From Porphyrobacter sp. IPPAS B-1204 (GTDB taxonomy: Bacteria; Pseudomonadota; Alphaproteobacteria; Sphingomonadales; Sphingomonadaceae), in contig RHGM01000001.1 of the NCBI GenBank assembly GCA_003724185.1, positions 186,001 through 250,000 on the forward strand: a DNA stretch of 64,000 nt. The letters run 5' to 3'. Positions within the stretch are counted from its first letter, which is position 1. Each line of letters starts with the position of its first letter. The position numbers and the translations under genes are program-made. The notes beneath the pieces are model-generated. The model made no database searches. It saw only the letters and a list, made by a program, of their open reading frames with translations, and was not told the origin of the DNA. Shown piece after piece: positions 38,348-49,425 of the stretch.

Positions 38348-40888
38348 ATGACAGGACGGCATCAGATGCGCGCTTTGGGGCGCAGCGGCGGCGGCGATGG
38401 CGCGGCAGACACGGGCTTGGTTGACGTGGAGGCAGGCGATGACACGCTGGACCTTGCGGAAAGCTGGGCGGATGAAGCGCCTGAAAATGCCGCGCAGCCG
38501 GCACGTTTCGGCTGGTTTGCCCCTGCCCTCGCCTTGGTGATTGTCGGCGGCTGGACTGGTTTCTTCGGCTGGGCGCAATGGCCTGCTATCGCAGCCGGGG
38601 CTACGCCCCAGCAATGGGCGAGCTGGATTGTCGCATGGGCCGTGCCTGTCGCTCTGGTGGGTATCGTGTGGCTGTTGGCAATGCGATCCTCGCGTGCCGA
38701 GGCCAACCGCTTTGCCGCCAGCGCCGCACTGATGAACAGGGAAAGCGCCGCGCTTGAAGCGCGGCTGAAGGTCGTCAACCGCGAACTCAGCCTCGCGCGC
38801 GAATTCCTCGCTGCCCAATCGCGCGACCTTGAAGCGCTGGGACGGATCGCTGCGGAACGTTTGGGCACCCATGCGGGCGAATTGCAGGCACTGATCACCA
38901 GCAACGGCGCGCAGGTGGAGGCCATCGGCACCGCCAGCGAAACCGCGCTGGGCAATATGAACCGGTTGCGGGATGATTTGCCCGTGATCGCCAACGCCGC
39001 GCGCGATGTCGCCAACCAGATCGGCGGCGCTGGCCGGGTGGCCGAAAACCAGCTGGCGCAGCTGACGAGCGGTCTTGAACGGCTCGGCACGGCGGGCGCC
39101 GACAGCGAGGCGCAGGTCTCACGGCTTACCGCGCAGGTCGGCGATGCGCTGGGCCAGTATGAGACGCAGCTTGCCCGGATCGAGGCGCTGGTCACACAAC
39201 GCTTTGCGGCCTTGCAGACCGAGGCTGAGGCCTATCGTGCACGTGTTCAGGCGCTGGAGGAAGAAGCGCTTGCGGCGCATGGCGAACGCACGGAGAGCCT
39301 CGCCGCCCAAAGTGACGCGCTGGCGACGCGGCTCCGCGATGCGGGCGAAACGGCGCGGGAAACCTTCACCGCCGCGATTGCCGCTTTGCACGAAGGGCTG
39401 GTGGAAAAGCTCGACCTTGTCGACCAGATCGACCGTAACACCAGCACGGCCGCGATCCAGCGCGTCGCGCAGCTGCGTGACGAATCCACCCGCTACGATC
39501 AGCAGTTGGCTGAACGCAGCCGCCAGTTCGCTGAGCTGATCGAACAGCGACAGGCCGCCTTCGAGACCCACGAAGCCCAGGCCAGCGAAGTGCTCGCCCA
39601 GCGGCTTGCGGCATTGGACGAAGCTCTTGCCCAGAGGCGGGAGACGCAGCTGACCGAAATCGAAAACCTGATCGCGCACGGCGAAGCGATGTCGCATCGC
39701 GCGGCAGAACTCGGCCGCGTGATTGCCGAGATCGACCAGACCGGAGCTGCGGCGCGGGACAATCTTGGCGCAGGGCTCGGTAACCTCGGGCAACTGCTCG
39801 CCGAAAAGCGGGCAGCTCTGGCGGCGACCGAAACCCAGATTGCCGGACTGACCGACAGCAGCGTGCGTCTGCTCGAAATCCTGCAAGCGGGCGCACGCAC
39901 CTGCCATGAGGATCTGCCGAACGCCATCAACGGCGCAAACACGGCGCTGGAGGGGGTTGAAGCCCGCGCTGGCAAGGTCGAGGCGCTGATGCTGCGCAGC
40001 ACCCAATCGGGCAGCGACCTGTCGGATTATCTGCTGCGCACCCGTTCAGAGATTGACGCTGCCGAAGTCGCCATTGCCGGCTTCAAGGCGCGTCTGGCCG
40101 AAGACACCGAAGACGCCCTCGCCCGATTGCAAGGGCTGCGCGGCGGCTTTACCCGTCTTGCCGAGGATAGCGGAACACTCGCCAGCGAAAGCCATGGTGC
40201 GCTTCTCGCATCGCTGGGCACGCTGGAAGCGGCCATCGCACAGGCTTTTGCGACGCTTGATGAAGGCGCGCGGGAGAAGATGCTGGCGCTGGCGTCAGGC
40301 ATTGGCGCCGAGGCGGTCGAGGTGCTTGAACGCGCCCTGCGCAACGAGACGGCCGCAACGCTGGGCAAGCTTGAGCAATCTGCGGCCCATGCCTCGGGCG
40401 TGGGGCGTGAGGCCGCGATCCAGTTGCGCGATCAATTGGTCAAGGTGAACGAACTCACCGGCAATCTCGAACAGCGCGTGACCCGCGCCCGCGAATTGGC
40501 CGAGGAGCAGGTCAATAACGACTTCGCACGGCGCATGGCGCTGATCACCGACAGCCTCAATTCCGCCGCGATCGACATCACCGGTGCGCTGGCAAACGAA
40601 GTCGCCGACACGGCCTGGGAAGCTTACCTGAAGGGCGACCGCGGCATCTTCACCCGGCGTGCGGTGCGACTGATCGATAATGGAACCGCCAAGGACATCG
40701 CCTCGCTCTACACCTCAGACGAGGCGTTCAGGGCCAATGTCAGCCGCTACATCCACGATTTCGAGGCACTGTTGCGCCAGACGCTTTCAACCCGCGATGG
40801 TCATGTGCTGAGCGTGACGATGCTAGGGTCCGACATGGGCAAGCTCTATGTCGCGCTCGCGCAGGCGATTCAGCGCCTGCGCACCTAG
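38348..40888 (+). CDS. Membrane-anchored long coiled-coil protein
   Basis: An 846-residue protein of unknown function. An acidic N-terminal region (about 55 residues) is followed by two transmembrane helices (about residues 58-80 and 92-112). Some 600 residues of Ala/Glu/Gln/Arg-rich coiled coil follow, with repeats such as LAQRLAALDEALAQRRE. A final globular segment (about 750-846, with GDRGIFTRRAVRLIDNG and VTMLGSDMGKLYVALAQA) closes the protein. The ATG at 38348 has GAGG upstream; ATGs at 38336 and 38366 are alternatives. It may be a scaffold or an envelope- or chromosome-linked structural protein. Its stop codon overlaps that of DUF1467 on the other strand. Confidence 0.75.
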   Translation: MTGRHQMRALGRSGGGDGAADTGLVDVEAGDDTLDLAESWADEAPENAAQPARFGWFAPALALVIVGGWTGFFGWAQWPAIAAGATPQQWASWIVAWAVPVALVGIVWLLAMRSSRAEANRFAASAALMNRESAALEARLKVVNRELSLAREFLAAQSRDLEALGRIAAERLGTHAGELQALITSNGAQVEAIGTASETALGNMNRLRDDLPVIANAARDVANQIGGAGRVAENQLAQLTSGLERLGTAGADSEAQVSRLTAQVGDALGQYETQLARIEALVTQRFAALQTEAEAYRARVQALEEEALAAHGERTESLAAQSDALATRLRDAGETARETFTAAIAALHEGLVEKLDLVDQIDRNTSTAAIQRVAQLRDESTRYDQQLAERSRQFAELIEQRQAAFETHEAQASEVLAQRLAALDEALAQRRETQLTEIENLIAHGEAMSHRAAELGRVIAEIDQTGAAARDNLGAGLGNLGQLLAEKRAALAATETQIAGLTDSSVRLLEILQAGARTCHEDLPNAINGANTALEGVEARAGKVEALMLRSTQSGSDLSDYLLRTRSEIDAAEVAIAGFKARLAEDTEDALARLQGLRGGFTRLAEDSGTLASESHGALLASLGTLEAAIAQAFATLDEGAREKMLALASGIGAEAVEVLERALRNETAATLGKLEQSAAHASGVGREAAIQLRDQLVKVNELTGNLEQRVTRARELAEEQVNNDFARRMALITDSLNSAAIDITGALANEVADTAWEAYLKGDRGIFTRRAVRLIDNGTAKDIASLYTSDEAFRANVSRYIHDFEALLRQTLSTRDGHVLSVTMLGSDMGKLYVALAQAIQRLRT

Positions 40889-41163
40889 GTCGCGCTGGGA
40901 GGCTTGGGCAGGATGTCGAGATCGGCAGCCGTGATCCAGCCATAGTGGTAATTGGCCACGAACAGCGCGGTCAGCACAGCGGCGATAACCGCTGCCCGCA
41001 ACGCCACCTTGCCGGGGCGGAAATTCACCGGGGCGCTTTCGGCCTGCCCCGGCACCGTTTCCACCCCTGCTTCCTCCGCCGTCTTCACGCCGAAGGGCAG
41101 CATCATGAAGGCGCTCATCACGAAGAACAGGAAGTAGATGGCCGCAATCGAGGTTATCTGCAT
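40885..41163 (-). CDS. DUF1467 family membrane protein
   Basis: A 92-residue protein with two transmembrane helices (about residues 5-25 and 55-75) around a short conserved region, FGVKTAEEAGVETVPGQAESAPVN, that identifies the DUF1467 family of alphaproteobacteria. The function is unknown. It starts at the last base of the rnj stop (TGATG) and closes the string birA-coaX-rnj-DUF1467 behind the nuo operon. A link to RNase J or to the envelope cannot be decided from sequence. Confidence 0.85.
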   Translation of the reverse strand: MQITSIAAIYFLFFVMSAFMMLPFGVKTAEEAGVETVPGQAESAPVNFRPGKVALRAAVIAAVLTALFVANYHYGWITAADLDILPKPPSAT

Positions 41164-42818
41164 CAGCGCGCAACCCCCGGCATGACCACCCGCACCTGCG
41201 GCTTCTTGCCCGACCAGCGCTGCGCGGCGCGGCGGGCAGCGAGACGGGCGGCCTCACGGATCGTGCCTTCGTCGCGCGCGTCCTTGCCCTTGAGGCGGCT
41301 GATCGCGGTCAGCACATCGCCCGCAGCTTCTTCGAGGAAATCGGGCAAGTCTTCATCAAGCGGCAGGCCGATCGCCTCGATCACCGGCTTTGCGCCGCGG
41401 GCGAGCACCACCATCAACACGCCATCGCTTGCAATGCGGCGGCGCATGGTGATCGCGTCGCCATCGGCAGGCGCGATGATATCGCCATCAAGCACGAGGC
41501 GTCCGGCGCGCACTTCGGCCACCTTGCCCGGCTTGCCCGGAGCAAGCCGCACCAGATCGCCGTTCTTCTGCACTACCTGCGAGGGGATGCCCGCAGCCTT
41601 ACCGACCCGCGCCTGTTCAGCCATATGGCGAATTTCGCCATGGACGGGGACGAGGATTTCGGGCTTCAGCCAGCTGTAAAGCGCCTCAAGTTCCGGCCGT
41701 CCCGGATGTCCCGAGACGTGGATCAGCGCCTGACGATCGGTCACCATCTGGATACCGCGTGCGGCCAACTGGTTCTGGATCTTGCCAATGGGAATCTCGT
41801 TACCCGGTATCTGGCGCGAGGAGAACAGCACCACATCGCCTGCGACCAGCTCGATGGGGTGGTTCATATCCGCCATCCGGCCCAGCGCAGCGCGCGGTTC
41901 GCCCTGACCTCCCGTGGCGATGATCAGCACCTCGCCGCGCGGCAGGCCCATCGCGGTCTCGAAATTCACCGGCGTCGGGAAATCCTCAAGATAACCATTG
42001 TCCTGCGCCACTTCGATGATCCGGTCGAGCGATCGGCCAGCGACGCAGATCTGCCGCCCCGTCTCGCGTGCGACTTCGCCCAGCGTTTGCAGCCGGGCGA
42101 CATTGCTGGCGAAGGTGGTGACAACGACACGCTTGCCCTTGTGGCGCGCCACCTCTTCCATCAGCGCCTTGTGCACCGCGCCTTCCGAACCGGAGGGGTT
42201 GGGATTGAACACATTGGTGGAATCGCACACCAGCGCGAGCACGCCCTCATCGCCGATTTCGCGGAGTTCTTCCTCGGTGGTGGGCTCGCCGATGATCGGA
42301 TCGTCATCCAGCTTCCAGTCACCGGTGTGGAAGATGCGCCCGTGCGGCGTGTCGATCAGCAGGGCGTTCCCCTCTGCAATCGAGTGCGCCAGCGGCAGAT
42401 AGGTGATGGTGAACGGGCCGAGCTCGATCTCACCGTGGTCTTCCTCGATGATGTTGAGTTCGACCTTGCCCAGCAGACCTGCCTCTTCCAGCTTGCGCGC
42501 CACCAGATCGGCGGTGAACGGTGTCGCATAAAGCGGCACGCCAAGCTCGCCTGCAAAGTAGGGTACCGCTCCGATGTGGTCTTCATGCGCGTGGGTCAGC
42601 ACGATGCCTATCAGATCCTTGGCCCGCTCCTCGATGAAATCGAGATCGGCGAACACCAGCTCCACGCCGGGATATTCATTCCCCGAAAAGGTCATGCCCA
42701 GATCGACCATGATCCATTTGCCCTGACAGCCGTAGAGATTGACGTTCATGCCAATCTCGCCGGAGCCGCCCAAGGCAAGGAACAGCAATTCGTCTTCAGG
42801 GGTAAAATCGTTCTTCAA
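41163..42818 (-). CDS. rnj: Ribonuclease J
   Basis: A 551-residue metallo-beta-lactamase-type RNase with endo- and 5'-exonuclease activity in mRNA turnover and rRNA maturation. The zinc motif HAHEDH is at residues 76-81. The beta-CASP region carries DSTNVFNPNPSGSEG, the histidine block HVSGHPGRPEL and LVPVHGEIRHM, and a C-terminal domain follows. The start is probably the TTG at 42818 (LKNDFTPEDELLF); the frame continues to 42935, overlapping coaX, without family similarity. RNase J here implies a decay pathway partly like that of Bacillus. Confidence 0.93.
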   Translation of the reverse strand: MKNDFTPEDELLFLALGGSGEIGMNVNLYGCQGKWIMVDLGMTFSGNEYPGVELVFADLDFIEERAKDLIGIVLTHAHEDHIGAVPYFAGELGVPLYATPFTADLVARKLEEAGLLGKVELNIIEEDHGEIELGPFTITYLPLAHSIAEGNALLIDTPHGRIFHTGDWKLDDDPIIGEPTTEEELREIGDEGVLALVCDSTNVFNPNPSGSEGAVHKALMEEVARHKGKRVVVTTFASNVARLQTLGEVARETGRQICVAGRSLDRIIEVAQDNGYLEDFPTPVNFETAMGLPRGEVLIIATGGQGEPRAALGRMADMNHPIELVAGDVVLFSSRQIPGNEIPIGKIQNQLAARGIQMVTDRQALIHVSGHPGRPELEALYSWLKPEILVPVHGEIRHMAEQARVGKAAGIPSQVVQKNGDLVRLAPGKPGKVAEVRAGRLVLDGDIIAPADGDAITMRRRIASDGVLMVVLARGAKPVIEAIGLPLDEDLPDFLEEAAGDVLTAISRLKGKDARDEGTIREAARLAARRAAQRWSGKKPQVRVVMPGVAR

Positions 42819-42846
42819 GGTGTTTCCGGTTCTGTAAGAGAGGCGA

Positions 42847-43641
42847 TCAGGCGGTTTCGGCCTGACGCGCAAGAATGGCGAGGCCGTCCAGCGTGAGGTC
42901 AGCGTCGACGTGATCAAAAATTTCGGTTGCGTCATCGAACAATATGGCGAGCCCGCCGGTGGCTACAACCTTTGCGGGGCGACCGATTTCGGCTTTCATC
43001 TTGGCGACCATGCCTTCCATCATCGCGACATAGCCCCAGAACACGCCGATCAGCATCTGATCTTCGGTGTTGCGCCCGATGACGCTGCGGCTGGCAGGCG
43101 CGCGGATGGCGATGCGCGGGAGCTTGGCCGTCTTGCCGACCAGCGCATCCAAGGACAGATTGATCCCCGGCGCGATCGACCCGCCCTTGTAGGCGCCGGT
43201 GAAATCGACCGCTTCGAACTTGGTCGCGGTGCCGAAATCGACCACGATCAGATCGCCACCATATTTGTGGTGCGCGGCCAGAATGTTGAGCGCACGGTCT
43301 GCGCCGAGCGAGGATGGCTGATCGACGTCGATCTCGAACCGCCAGCGCGCCGCACCCTGACCTGCGAACATCGGTGTGATTCCGAAATACTTCTGGCACA
43401 GGACAGTCAGATTGTGATCGGCACGCGGCACCACCGAGGCGACGATGATCTGGGTGATTGCCTCACGCTCCACATCCTCGATCTTGAGCAATTGCAGCAG
43501 CCACACCGCATATTCATCGCCCGTGCGGCGCGGATCGGTGGCGATGCGCCAGCGGGCGCGGATCATGTGTGTCCCGTCCTCGCGCAGATCGAACAGCGCA
43601 AAGACGACATTGGTGTTCCCGACATCGGCGGCGAGCAGCAT
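42847..43641 (-). CDS. coaX: Type III pantothenate kinase
   Basis: A 264-residue kinase that phosphorylates pantothenate, the first step of coenzyme A synthesis. The ATP-binding motif DVGNTN is at residues 6-11. [30 protein letters not shown] carries the catalytic Asp, and [11 protein letters not shown] is the pantothenate site. Type III enzymes are not inhibited by CoA and need a monovalent cation. It is between birA and rnj on the minus strand. Confidence 0.95.
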   Translation of the reverse strand: MLLAADVGNTNVVFALFDLREDGTHMIRARWRIATDPRRTGDEYAVWLLQLLKIEDVEREAITQIIVASVVPRADHNLTVLCQKYFGITPMFAGQGAARWRFEIDVDQPSSLGADRALNILAAHHKYGGDLIVVDFGTATKFEAVDFTGAYKGGSIAPGINLSLDALVGKTAKLPRIAIRAPASRSVIGRNTEDQMLIGVFWGYVAMMEGMVAKMKAEIGRPAKVVATGGLAILFDDATEIFDHVDADLTLDGLAILARQAETA

Positions 43642-43658
43642 TTCCGGCAGTCCTCTTT

Positions 43659-44369
43659 TCAGGATATGTCGCCTGCGCGAATGACACGTTCGCTGCCATC
43701 CGCCAAGCGCAGGCGCAAGGCACCGTCGCTTTCCTCCAGACCGGCAAAGGAACCCGACAGCACCGAGCCATCAGTGTCGTGGACGGTCAGGGGCGAGCCT
43801 TGCGCATGGATCGAGTGGGTGAGAAAGGCCTGAAGCGTCGGCCCAAGGCCGTATGTCCGCCAAGCCTCCAGCCTGCGATCGAAAGCAGCGGCGAGAAACG
43901 CGGCGAAGTCTTCAAGCGCAGGCGGCACGCCCAGATCGGCAAGCGCAGCGGTCTGGCGCTCATCCAGCTGCGGAGCGCGGGCAAGGTTCACCCCGATGCC
44001 AACCACGATATGACCGCGCACCATCTCAAGCAGGATGCCCGAAAGCTTGCCGCCATCCAGGAGCACATCATTGGGCCACTTGAGCGCCAGCGGCGCCGCT
44101 TCCCCCAAAACAGCCAACGCGGCGTCATGCACCGCCAGCGCGGCAACGAAGCTGAGGCTCGCGGGCGGAGGGCCATTATCGGCCATCTGAACCACGGTCG
44201 AGCCCATGAAATTGCCCGCCCCGTCGAACCACTCGCGCCCCTGCCGCCCGCGCCCTGCGGTCTGGCGGCGCGCAACCAGCCAGCTCCCCTCAGCCCAGCC
44301 CTCGCCGCTACGCAGCGCAGCGGCAAGATCGGCATTGGTCGAGCCGGTTTGTTCGGTGAGGTGGATCAA
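43659..44369 (-). CDS. birA: Biotin--[acetyl-CoA-carboxylase] ligase
   Basis: A 236-residue enzyme that attaches biotin to carrier proteins such as AccB. The biotinyl-AMP motif GRGRQGREW is at residues 39-47, and the second family block [17 protein letters not shown] contains the catalytic Lys. A C-terminal SH3-like domain is present. It lacks an N-terminal helix-turn-helix, so it is a plain ligase and not a repressor. Its ATG overlaps the nuoN stop as ATGA. Confidence 0.94.
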   Translation of the reverse strand: MIHLTEQTGSTNADLAAALRSGEGWAEGSWLVARRQTAGRGRQGREWFDGAGNFMGSTVVQMADNGPPPASLSFVAALAVHDAALAVLGEAAPLALKWPNDVLLDGGKLSGILLEMVRGHIVVGIGVNLARAPQLDERQTAALADLGVPPALEDFAAFLAAAFDRRLEAWRTYGLGPTLQAFLTHSIHAQGSPLTVHDTDGSVLSGSFAGLEESDGALRLRLADGSERVIRAGDIS

Positions 44370-45847
44370 ACCGAAACGATGAACAGTGACCGGGCGGCCT
44401 TGTCGGCCAGATCAGTGAGTGACGGGGTCAGCAGGTAGCCCAGCGGCGAGACGATCAGCGCGGTAAGGCCAAGCAGCACCCAATGGCCCGCCTCGCTCTT
44501 GCCGGTGACGACGCCTGCCGGTTCATCGAAGAACATGACCTTGACGAACTTGATGTAATAGAACGCCCCGATCACACTCGCCGCGATGGCGATGGCGCCG
44601 AAGGCGACCAGACCGGCTTCGATGGTCGCCTGAAACACCACGAACTTGCTGTAAAAGCCGAGCAGCGGCGGAATGCCCGCGAGGCTGAACATGAACACCA
44701 GCAGGGCCCAGGCAATCGCCGGCTGGGTAACGGAAAGCCCGCGAATGTCAGCGAAGGTTTCAAACAGCGCCCCGTCCTCGCCCCGCAGCATCAGCAGCGC
44801 CACAAAGCTGCCGATGCTCATGGCGACATAGATGAACAGATAGACCAACATCGCGCTTGCCCCGTCGACATTCGCGACAGCTAGGCCAAGCAGGATGAAG
44901 CCGATATTGTTGATCGAGGAATAGGCCAGCAGGCGCTTCAGGTTCTCCTGCCCGATTGCCCCAAGCGCGCCGAAGATGATCGAGGCGAGCGCCATGAACA
45001 TCACGATCTGCTGCCACGCGGCCACCTGACCGCCGAACACTTCGAACACCACGCGGGCCGTGAGCGCCACAGCGGCGACCTTTGGCGCGGTGGCGAAGAA
45101 GGCGGTGACAGGCGTCGGCGCGCCTTCATAAACGTCAGGCGTCCACATGTGGAACGGCACGGCGCTGATCTTGAAGGCGAGGCCCGAGAGCACGAAGATC
45201 ACCCCGAACAGCGCGCCTGTGCCCATTTCGCCGGTCAATCCGGCGCGGACGGCCGTGAAGGCGGTGCCACCGGTAAAGCCGTAAAGCAGGCTCATCCCGT
45301 AAAGCAGGATGCCCGAGGCCAGCGCTCCGAGCACGAAGTATTTCAGACCGGCCTCGCCAGAACGCGTGTCACGGCGCAGGATTGCAGCGAGCACATAGGC
45401 CGACAGGCTGTTCAGTTCGAGCCCGAGGTACAGGCTCATGAAATCATTGGCTGAAACCATGATGCTCATGCCAACCGCGGCGAACAGCACCAGCACCGGA
45501 TATTCGGCACGCATCCCGCGCTCGATGCCGGCGGCGGCGCTGTTGAAGAACGCAGGCGCGATCATCAGCGCAGCGATGGCGGACAGATAGATCAGTGCCT
45601 TGGCGAACAGGGCGAAACTGTCGATCTTGAGCAGGCTGCCAAAGGCCAAGGTGGCAGGCCCGTCCGTGCCGAAGTGAAGCCCCGGCACCAGCAGAAAGCC
45701 AGCCACAAACAGCGCGGCAGCAGCCGCGATGGCAATCTGGCGCGCGGCCTTGTCCCCGCCCCATGCCGCAACCAGCAGCAGGACGAGCCCGGTAAAGCTC
45801 AGAAGCAATTCGGGTAGAATCAGCGCGAAGGAAGCGACAAAATCCAT
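44366..45847 (-). CDS. nuoN: NADH-quinone oxidoreductase subunit N
   Basis: A 493-residue antiporter-like subunit of respiratory complex I, with about fourteen transmembrane helices. The conserved proton-channel lysine is in the AFKISAVPFHMWTPDVYEGAP segment, the most diagnostic stretch. It pumps protons as the quinone is reduced by NADH. The ATG at 45847 shares its A with the nuoM stop (TGATG). It is the last nuo gene; birA overlaps its end. Confidence 0.96.
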   Translation of the reverse strand: MDFVASFALILPELLLSFTGLVLLLVAAWGGDKAARQIAIAAAAALFVAGFLLVPGLHFGTDGPATLAFGSLLKIDSFALFAKALIYLSAIAALMIAPAFFNSAAAGIERGMRAEYPVLVLFAAVGMSIMVSANDFMSLYLGLELNSLSAYVLAAILRRDTRSGEAGLKYFVLGALASGILLYGMSLLYGFTGGTAFTAVRAGLTGEMGTGALFGVIFVLSGLAFKISAVPFHMWTPDVYEGAPTPVTAFFATAPKVAAVALTARVVFEVFGGQVAAWQQIVMFMALASIIFGALGAIGQENLKRLLAYSSINNIGFILLGLAVANVDGASAMLVYLFIYVAMSIGSFVALLMLRGEDGALFETFADIRGLSVTQPAIAWALLVFMFSLAGIPPLLGFYSKFVVFQATIEAGLVAFGAIAIAASVIGAFYYIKFVKVMFFDEPAGVVTGKSEAGHWVLLGLTALIVSPLGYLLTPSLTDLADKAARSLFIVSV

Positions 45848-47412
45848 CAGTGCGCGCCCTCCTTGGCGCTCGAATGATCCATGCCCTCGTGATGAGGCAT
45901 GGCATTGGCCGCCTCGGAGCGGGGTGCGCCAGGAGCCAGCGCCGCATCGCTTGCCGGAGCGGCCGCTGCAAGCCGCGCGTCGAGCACGGCAATGTCCTTG
46001 CGCATCGGCGCGAGGAAGCTTTCGGGGTAAACGCCCATCCAAAGGACAGCAGCGGCAATCGGAGCCATCATCACCCATTCGCGCGCCGAAATGTCGCGCA
46101 TGGCCGCAGCGTCTTCATTCACCTGCCCGCCAAATGCCACCCGGCGATAGAGGTAGAGCATATAGGCCGCGCCAAGGATGATCCCGGTGGTGCAGATCAG
46201 CGCAACCAGGCTGGAGGTCTGGTAAATGCCGGCCAGCGCCAGAAACTCGCCGACAAAGCCGCTCGTCCCCGGCAGGCCAATGCTCGCCATGGTGAACAGC
46301 AGGAAGAACAGCGCGTAATAGGGCATGTTGATTGCCAGCCCGCCGTATCGCGCGATCTCACGGGTGTGGAGCCGATCATAGATTACGCCCACGCACAGGA
46401 ACAGCGCGCCCGACACGAGGCCGTGGGAGAGCATCACGATCATCGCGCCCTCCAGCCCCTGCACGTTGAAGGCGAACAGGCCGACCGTGACGATCGCCAT
46501 ATGCGCGACCGAGGAATAGGCGATCAGCTTCTTCATGTCCGCCTGCACCAGCGCGACCAGCGACGTGTAGACCACCGCGATCATAGACAGCACGAACACG
46601 AGCCATGCGAATTGCGCGGATGCCTCCGGGAACATCGGCAGGCTGAAGCGAATGAAGCCATATCCGCCGAGCTTCAACAGCACGCCAGCCAGGATCACCG
46701 AACCGGCTGTCGGCGCCTGCACGTGCGCGTCCGGCAGCCAGGTGTGCATCGGCCACATCGGCACCTTCACCGCAAAGCTCGCAAAGAAGGCCAGCCATAG
46801 CCAAGTCTGCGCCTCAGCCGGGAAGGAATACTGCATCAACGTCGGGATGTCCGATGTGCCGGCCTCGGCCACCATCCAGAACATCGCGATCAGCATCAGT
46901 ACCGATCCGAGCAGCGTGTAGAGGAAGAACTTGTAGCTCGCGTAGATGCGGTTGTCCCCGCCCCACACCCCGATGATCAGATACATCGGGATAAGGCCAG
47001 CCTCGAAGAAGACGTAGAACAGGAACAGATCCTGTGCGGCGAAGGTGCCGATCATCAGCACCTCCATGAACAGGAACGCCGCCATGTATTCGCCGACCCG
47101 CTTGGTCACCGATTCCCAGCTGGCAAGAATGCAGACCGGCATCAGGAACACGCTGAGCATGATCAGCATCAGCGCAATCCCGTCGATCCCCAGCGCATAG
47201 CTGAAGCCAGCGAACAGCTCCGCGCGCTCGGTGAACTGCCATTGCGGGCCGCCGATCTGGTAATTCGACCACAGCAGCACGCCGAGCACAAAGGTGACAA
47301 GCGTCGCGGTGAGCGCGATCCAGCGGGCCGCAGCCGCGCCCGAAAACAGGCACGCGGCCGCGCCCGCCAGGGGCACGAGCATCATCAGCGACAGGATGGG
47401 AAGGCCTTCCAT
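45847..47412 (-). CDS. nuoM: NADH-quinone oxidoreductase subunit M
   Basis: A 521-residue antiporter-like membrane subunit of complex I. The key block [35 protein letters not shown] and the early glutamate-bearing helix [10 protein letters not shown] mark the proton channel. An Ala/Pro/His-rich tail follows the last helix ([13 protein letters not shown]). Start follows the nuoL stop by 14 bases, and the end overlaps nuoN. Confidence 0.96.
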   Translation of the reverse strand: MEGLPILSLMMLVPLAGAAACLFSGAAAARWIALTATLVTFVLGVLLWSNYQIGGPQWQFTERAELFAGFSYALGIDGIALMLIMLSVFLMPVCILASWESVTKRVGEYMAAFLFMEVLMIGTFAAQDLFLFYVFFEAGLIPMYLIIGVWGGDNRIYASYKFFLYTLLGSVLMLIAMFWMVAEAGTSDIPTLMQYSFPAEAQTWLWLAFFASFAVKVPMWPMHTWLPDAHVQAPTAGSVILAGVLLKLGGYGFIRFSLPMFPEASAQFAWLVFVLSMIAVVYTSLVALVQADMKKLIAYSSVAHMAIVTVGLFAFNVQGLEGAMIVMLSHGLVSGALFLCVGVIYDRLHTREIARYGGLAINMPYYALFFLLFTMASIGLPGTSGFVGEFLALAGIYQTSSLVALICTTGIILGAAYMLYLYRRVAFGGQVNEDAAAMRDISAREWVMMAPIAAAVLWMGVYPESFLAPMRKDIAVLDARLAAAAPASDAALAPGAPRSEAANAMPHHEGMDHSSAKEGAH

Positions 47413-47426
47413 TACGAAGCGCGCTC

Positions 47427-49418
47427 CTAAAGCAGAACAAATGTGATAGCGGCGACCAGCCCGAGCAGCATGATCAACGCGTAGGTGTAGAGGTAGCCCG
47501 ACTGGATCGACTTGGCCGCCCCGGCGCTGCGCTCGACCACCCAGGCGATGCCGTTGGGGCCAAAGCGGTCGATGGTGCCAATGTCGCCGAGCTTCCAGAA
47601 CTGCCGTCCGAACCAGAAGGCAGGCTTCACGAAGATCGCGTCATACAGCTCGTCGAAGTACCACTTGCGGTAGACGAAGTTGTGAAGCGCGCCAAAGGTC
47701 GCCACGAACTTCGCCGGAATGTCGGGCTTGGCAATGTAGGCCACGTAAGCGCCTGCAAAGCCGATCAGCATTACGATCAGGGCGGTGTACTTCACCCAGT
47801 AAGGCACAGCGTGCATCGCGTGGATCAGGGCTTCGTTGTAGAAGATCGACCCGCCCCAGAACGCCGCGCTGTCGAGGAAAGCGGGAGCGAAGACCTGCCC
47901 TGCCGCAACCGCGCCGATGGTGAGCACGCCGAGCGGGATCAGCATCGACACCGGGCTTTCGTGCGGGTGATAACCGCCCGTGGTGTCCTCGCCGACTTCG
48001 GCAGGGGTCTTGTGGACCGAATGCTGGATATGCTCGCTCTCGATCCAGCGCGGCTTGCCCCAGAAGGTCAGGAACATCAGGCGCCAGGAATAGAAGCTCG
48101 TCAGCAGCGCCGCGATCGCCCCCGCCCAGAAGGCGAACTGGCCTGCCCCGGTGCCGCGCGCGAAGGCGACTTCGAGAATCGCGTCCTTGGACCAGAAGCC
48201 AGCGAAGCCCGCGCCGAGGTGATAGACCCCCAGCCCCGTGATCGCGAGCGTGCCCGCCAGCATCGCGTAGAAAGTGAACGGGATGTGCTTTCTGAGACCG
48301 CCGTAATACCGCATGTCCTGCTCGTGGTGCATCGCGTGGATCACGGAGCCCGCGCCGAGGAACAGCAGCGCCTTGAAGAAGGCGTGGGTGAACAGGTGGA
48401 ACATCGCCGCGCCGTAAGCGCCGACGCCAGCGGCGAAGAACATGTAACCCAGCTGCGAGCAGGTCGAATAAGCGATCACGCGCTTGATGTCCCACTGCGT
48501 CGTGCCGATGGTCGCGGCAAAGAAGCAGGTCGCAGCGCCGACAATGGTGACGATGGTGAGCGCGGTTGGCGCAGTTTCGAACATCGGCGAGAGGCGGCAC
48601 AGCATGAACACACCCGCAGTCACCATGGTCGCGGCGTGGATCAGTGCCGAAACCGGCGTCGGCCCTTCCATCGCGTCCGGCAGCCAGGTGTGCAGACCGA
48701 GCTGTGCGGATTTGCCCATCGCGCCGATGAACAGCAGGATGCACAGGATATCCATCGTGTAGAGGCGCATGCCGACGAATGTGATCGTCGATCCGCTCAT
48801 TGCCGGGGCCGCTGCGAGGATTTCGGGAATCGAGGTGGTCTGGAACACCAGATAGGTGCCGAAGATGCCGAGCATGAAGCCAAGGTCACCCACACGGTTG
48901 ACGACAAAGGCCTTGATCGCTGCTGCACCCGCGCTCGGCTTCTTGAACCAGAAACCGATCAGCAGGTAGGACGCAAGGCCCACGCCTTCCCAACCGAAGA
49001 ACATCTGGACGAGGTTATCGGCGGTCACCAGCATCAGCATCGCAAAGGTGAACAACGACAGGTAGGCGAAGAACCGCGGCTGATCCGGGTCTTCCTCCAT
49101 GTACCCCCAGGAATAGAGGTGCACCAGCGCGGAGACCGAATTGATCACCACCAGCATGATCGCGGTCAGCGTATCGACCCGCAGCGACCAGTCGAAGCTG
49201 AGCGTGCCGCTTTCGACCCACTTCAGGACCTGCACGACTTCGGCAGACTCGGTCCCGCCGAGGAAGCCGAGGAAAATCGGCCAGCTCAGGCCCGCGGACA
49301 GCAACAGCGCGCCGGTGGTGACAGACTTGGCCGCCACGTTGCCGAGAAAGCGGTTGCCCAGCCCTGCGACCAGCGCAGCCAGCAACGGCCCGAAAACGAT
49401 GATCAGGATCGGATGCAT
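47427..49418 (-). CDS. nuoL: NADH-quinone oxidoreductase subunit L
   Basis: The largest membrane subunit of complex I, 663 residues with about fifteen or sixteen helices, a long lateral helix and a C-terminal anchor that runs alongside NuoM and NuoN. The conserved region [30 protein letters not shown] contains the channel lysine and histidine. Length is usual for alphaproteobacteria. It follows nuoK after seven bases. Confidence 0.97.
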   Translation of the reverse strand: MHPILIIVFGPLLAALVAGLGNRFLGNVAAKSVTTGALLLSAGLSWPIFLGFLGGTESAEVVQVLKWVESGTLSFDWSLRVDTLTAIMLVVINSVSALVHLYSWGYMEEDPDQPRFFAYLSLFTFAMLMLVTADNLVQMFFGWEGVGLASYLLIGFWFKKPSAGAAAIKAFVVNRVGDLGFMLGIFGTYLVFQTTSIPEILAAAPAMSGSTITFVGMRLYTMDILCILLFIGAMGKSAQLGLHTWLPDAMEGPTPVSALIHAATMVTAGVFMLCRLSPMFETAPTALTIVTIVGAATCFFAATIGTTQWDIKRVIAYSTCSQLGYMFFAAGVGAYGAAMFHLFTHAFFKALLFLGAGSVIHAMHHEQDMRYYGGLRKHIPFTFYAMLAGTLAITGLGVYHLGAGFAGFWSKDAILEVAFARGTGAGQFAFWAGAIAALLTSFYSWRLMFLTFWGKPRWIESEHIQHSVHKTPAEVGEDTTGGYHPHESPVSMLIPLGVLTIGAVAAGQVFAPAFLDSAAFWGGSIFYNEALIHAMHAVPYWVKYTALIVMLIGFAGAYVAYIAKPDIPAKFVATFGALHNFVYRKWYFDELYDAIFVKPAFWFGRQFWKLGDIGTIDRFGPNGIAWVVERSAGAAKSIQSGYLYTYALIMLLGLVAAITFVLL

Positions 49419-49425
49419 CGGAGCC

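Noticed and set aside
42819..42935. Upstream extension of rnj overlapping coaX by about 90 bases
   Set aside because: The extra residues do not resemble RNase J and duplicate the coaX coding end in another frame; the TTG at 42818 gives the usual N terminus.
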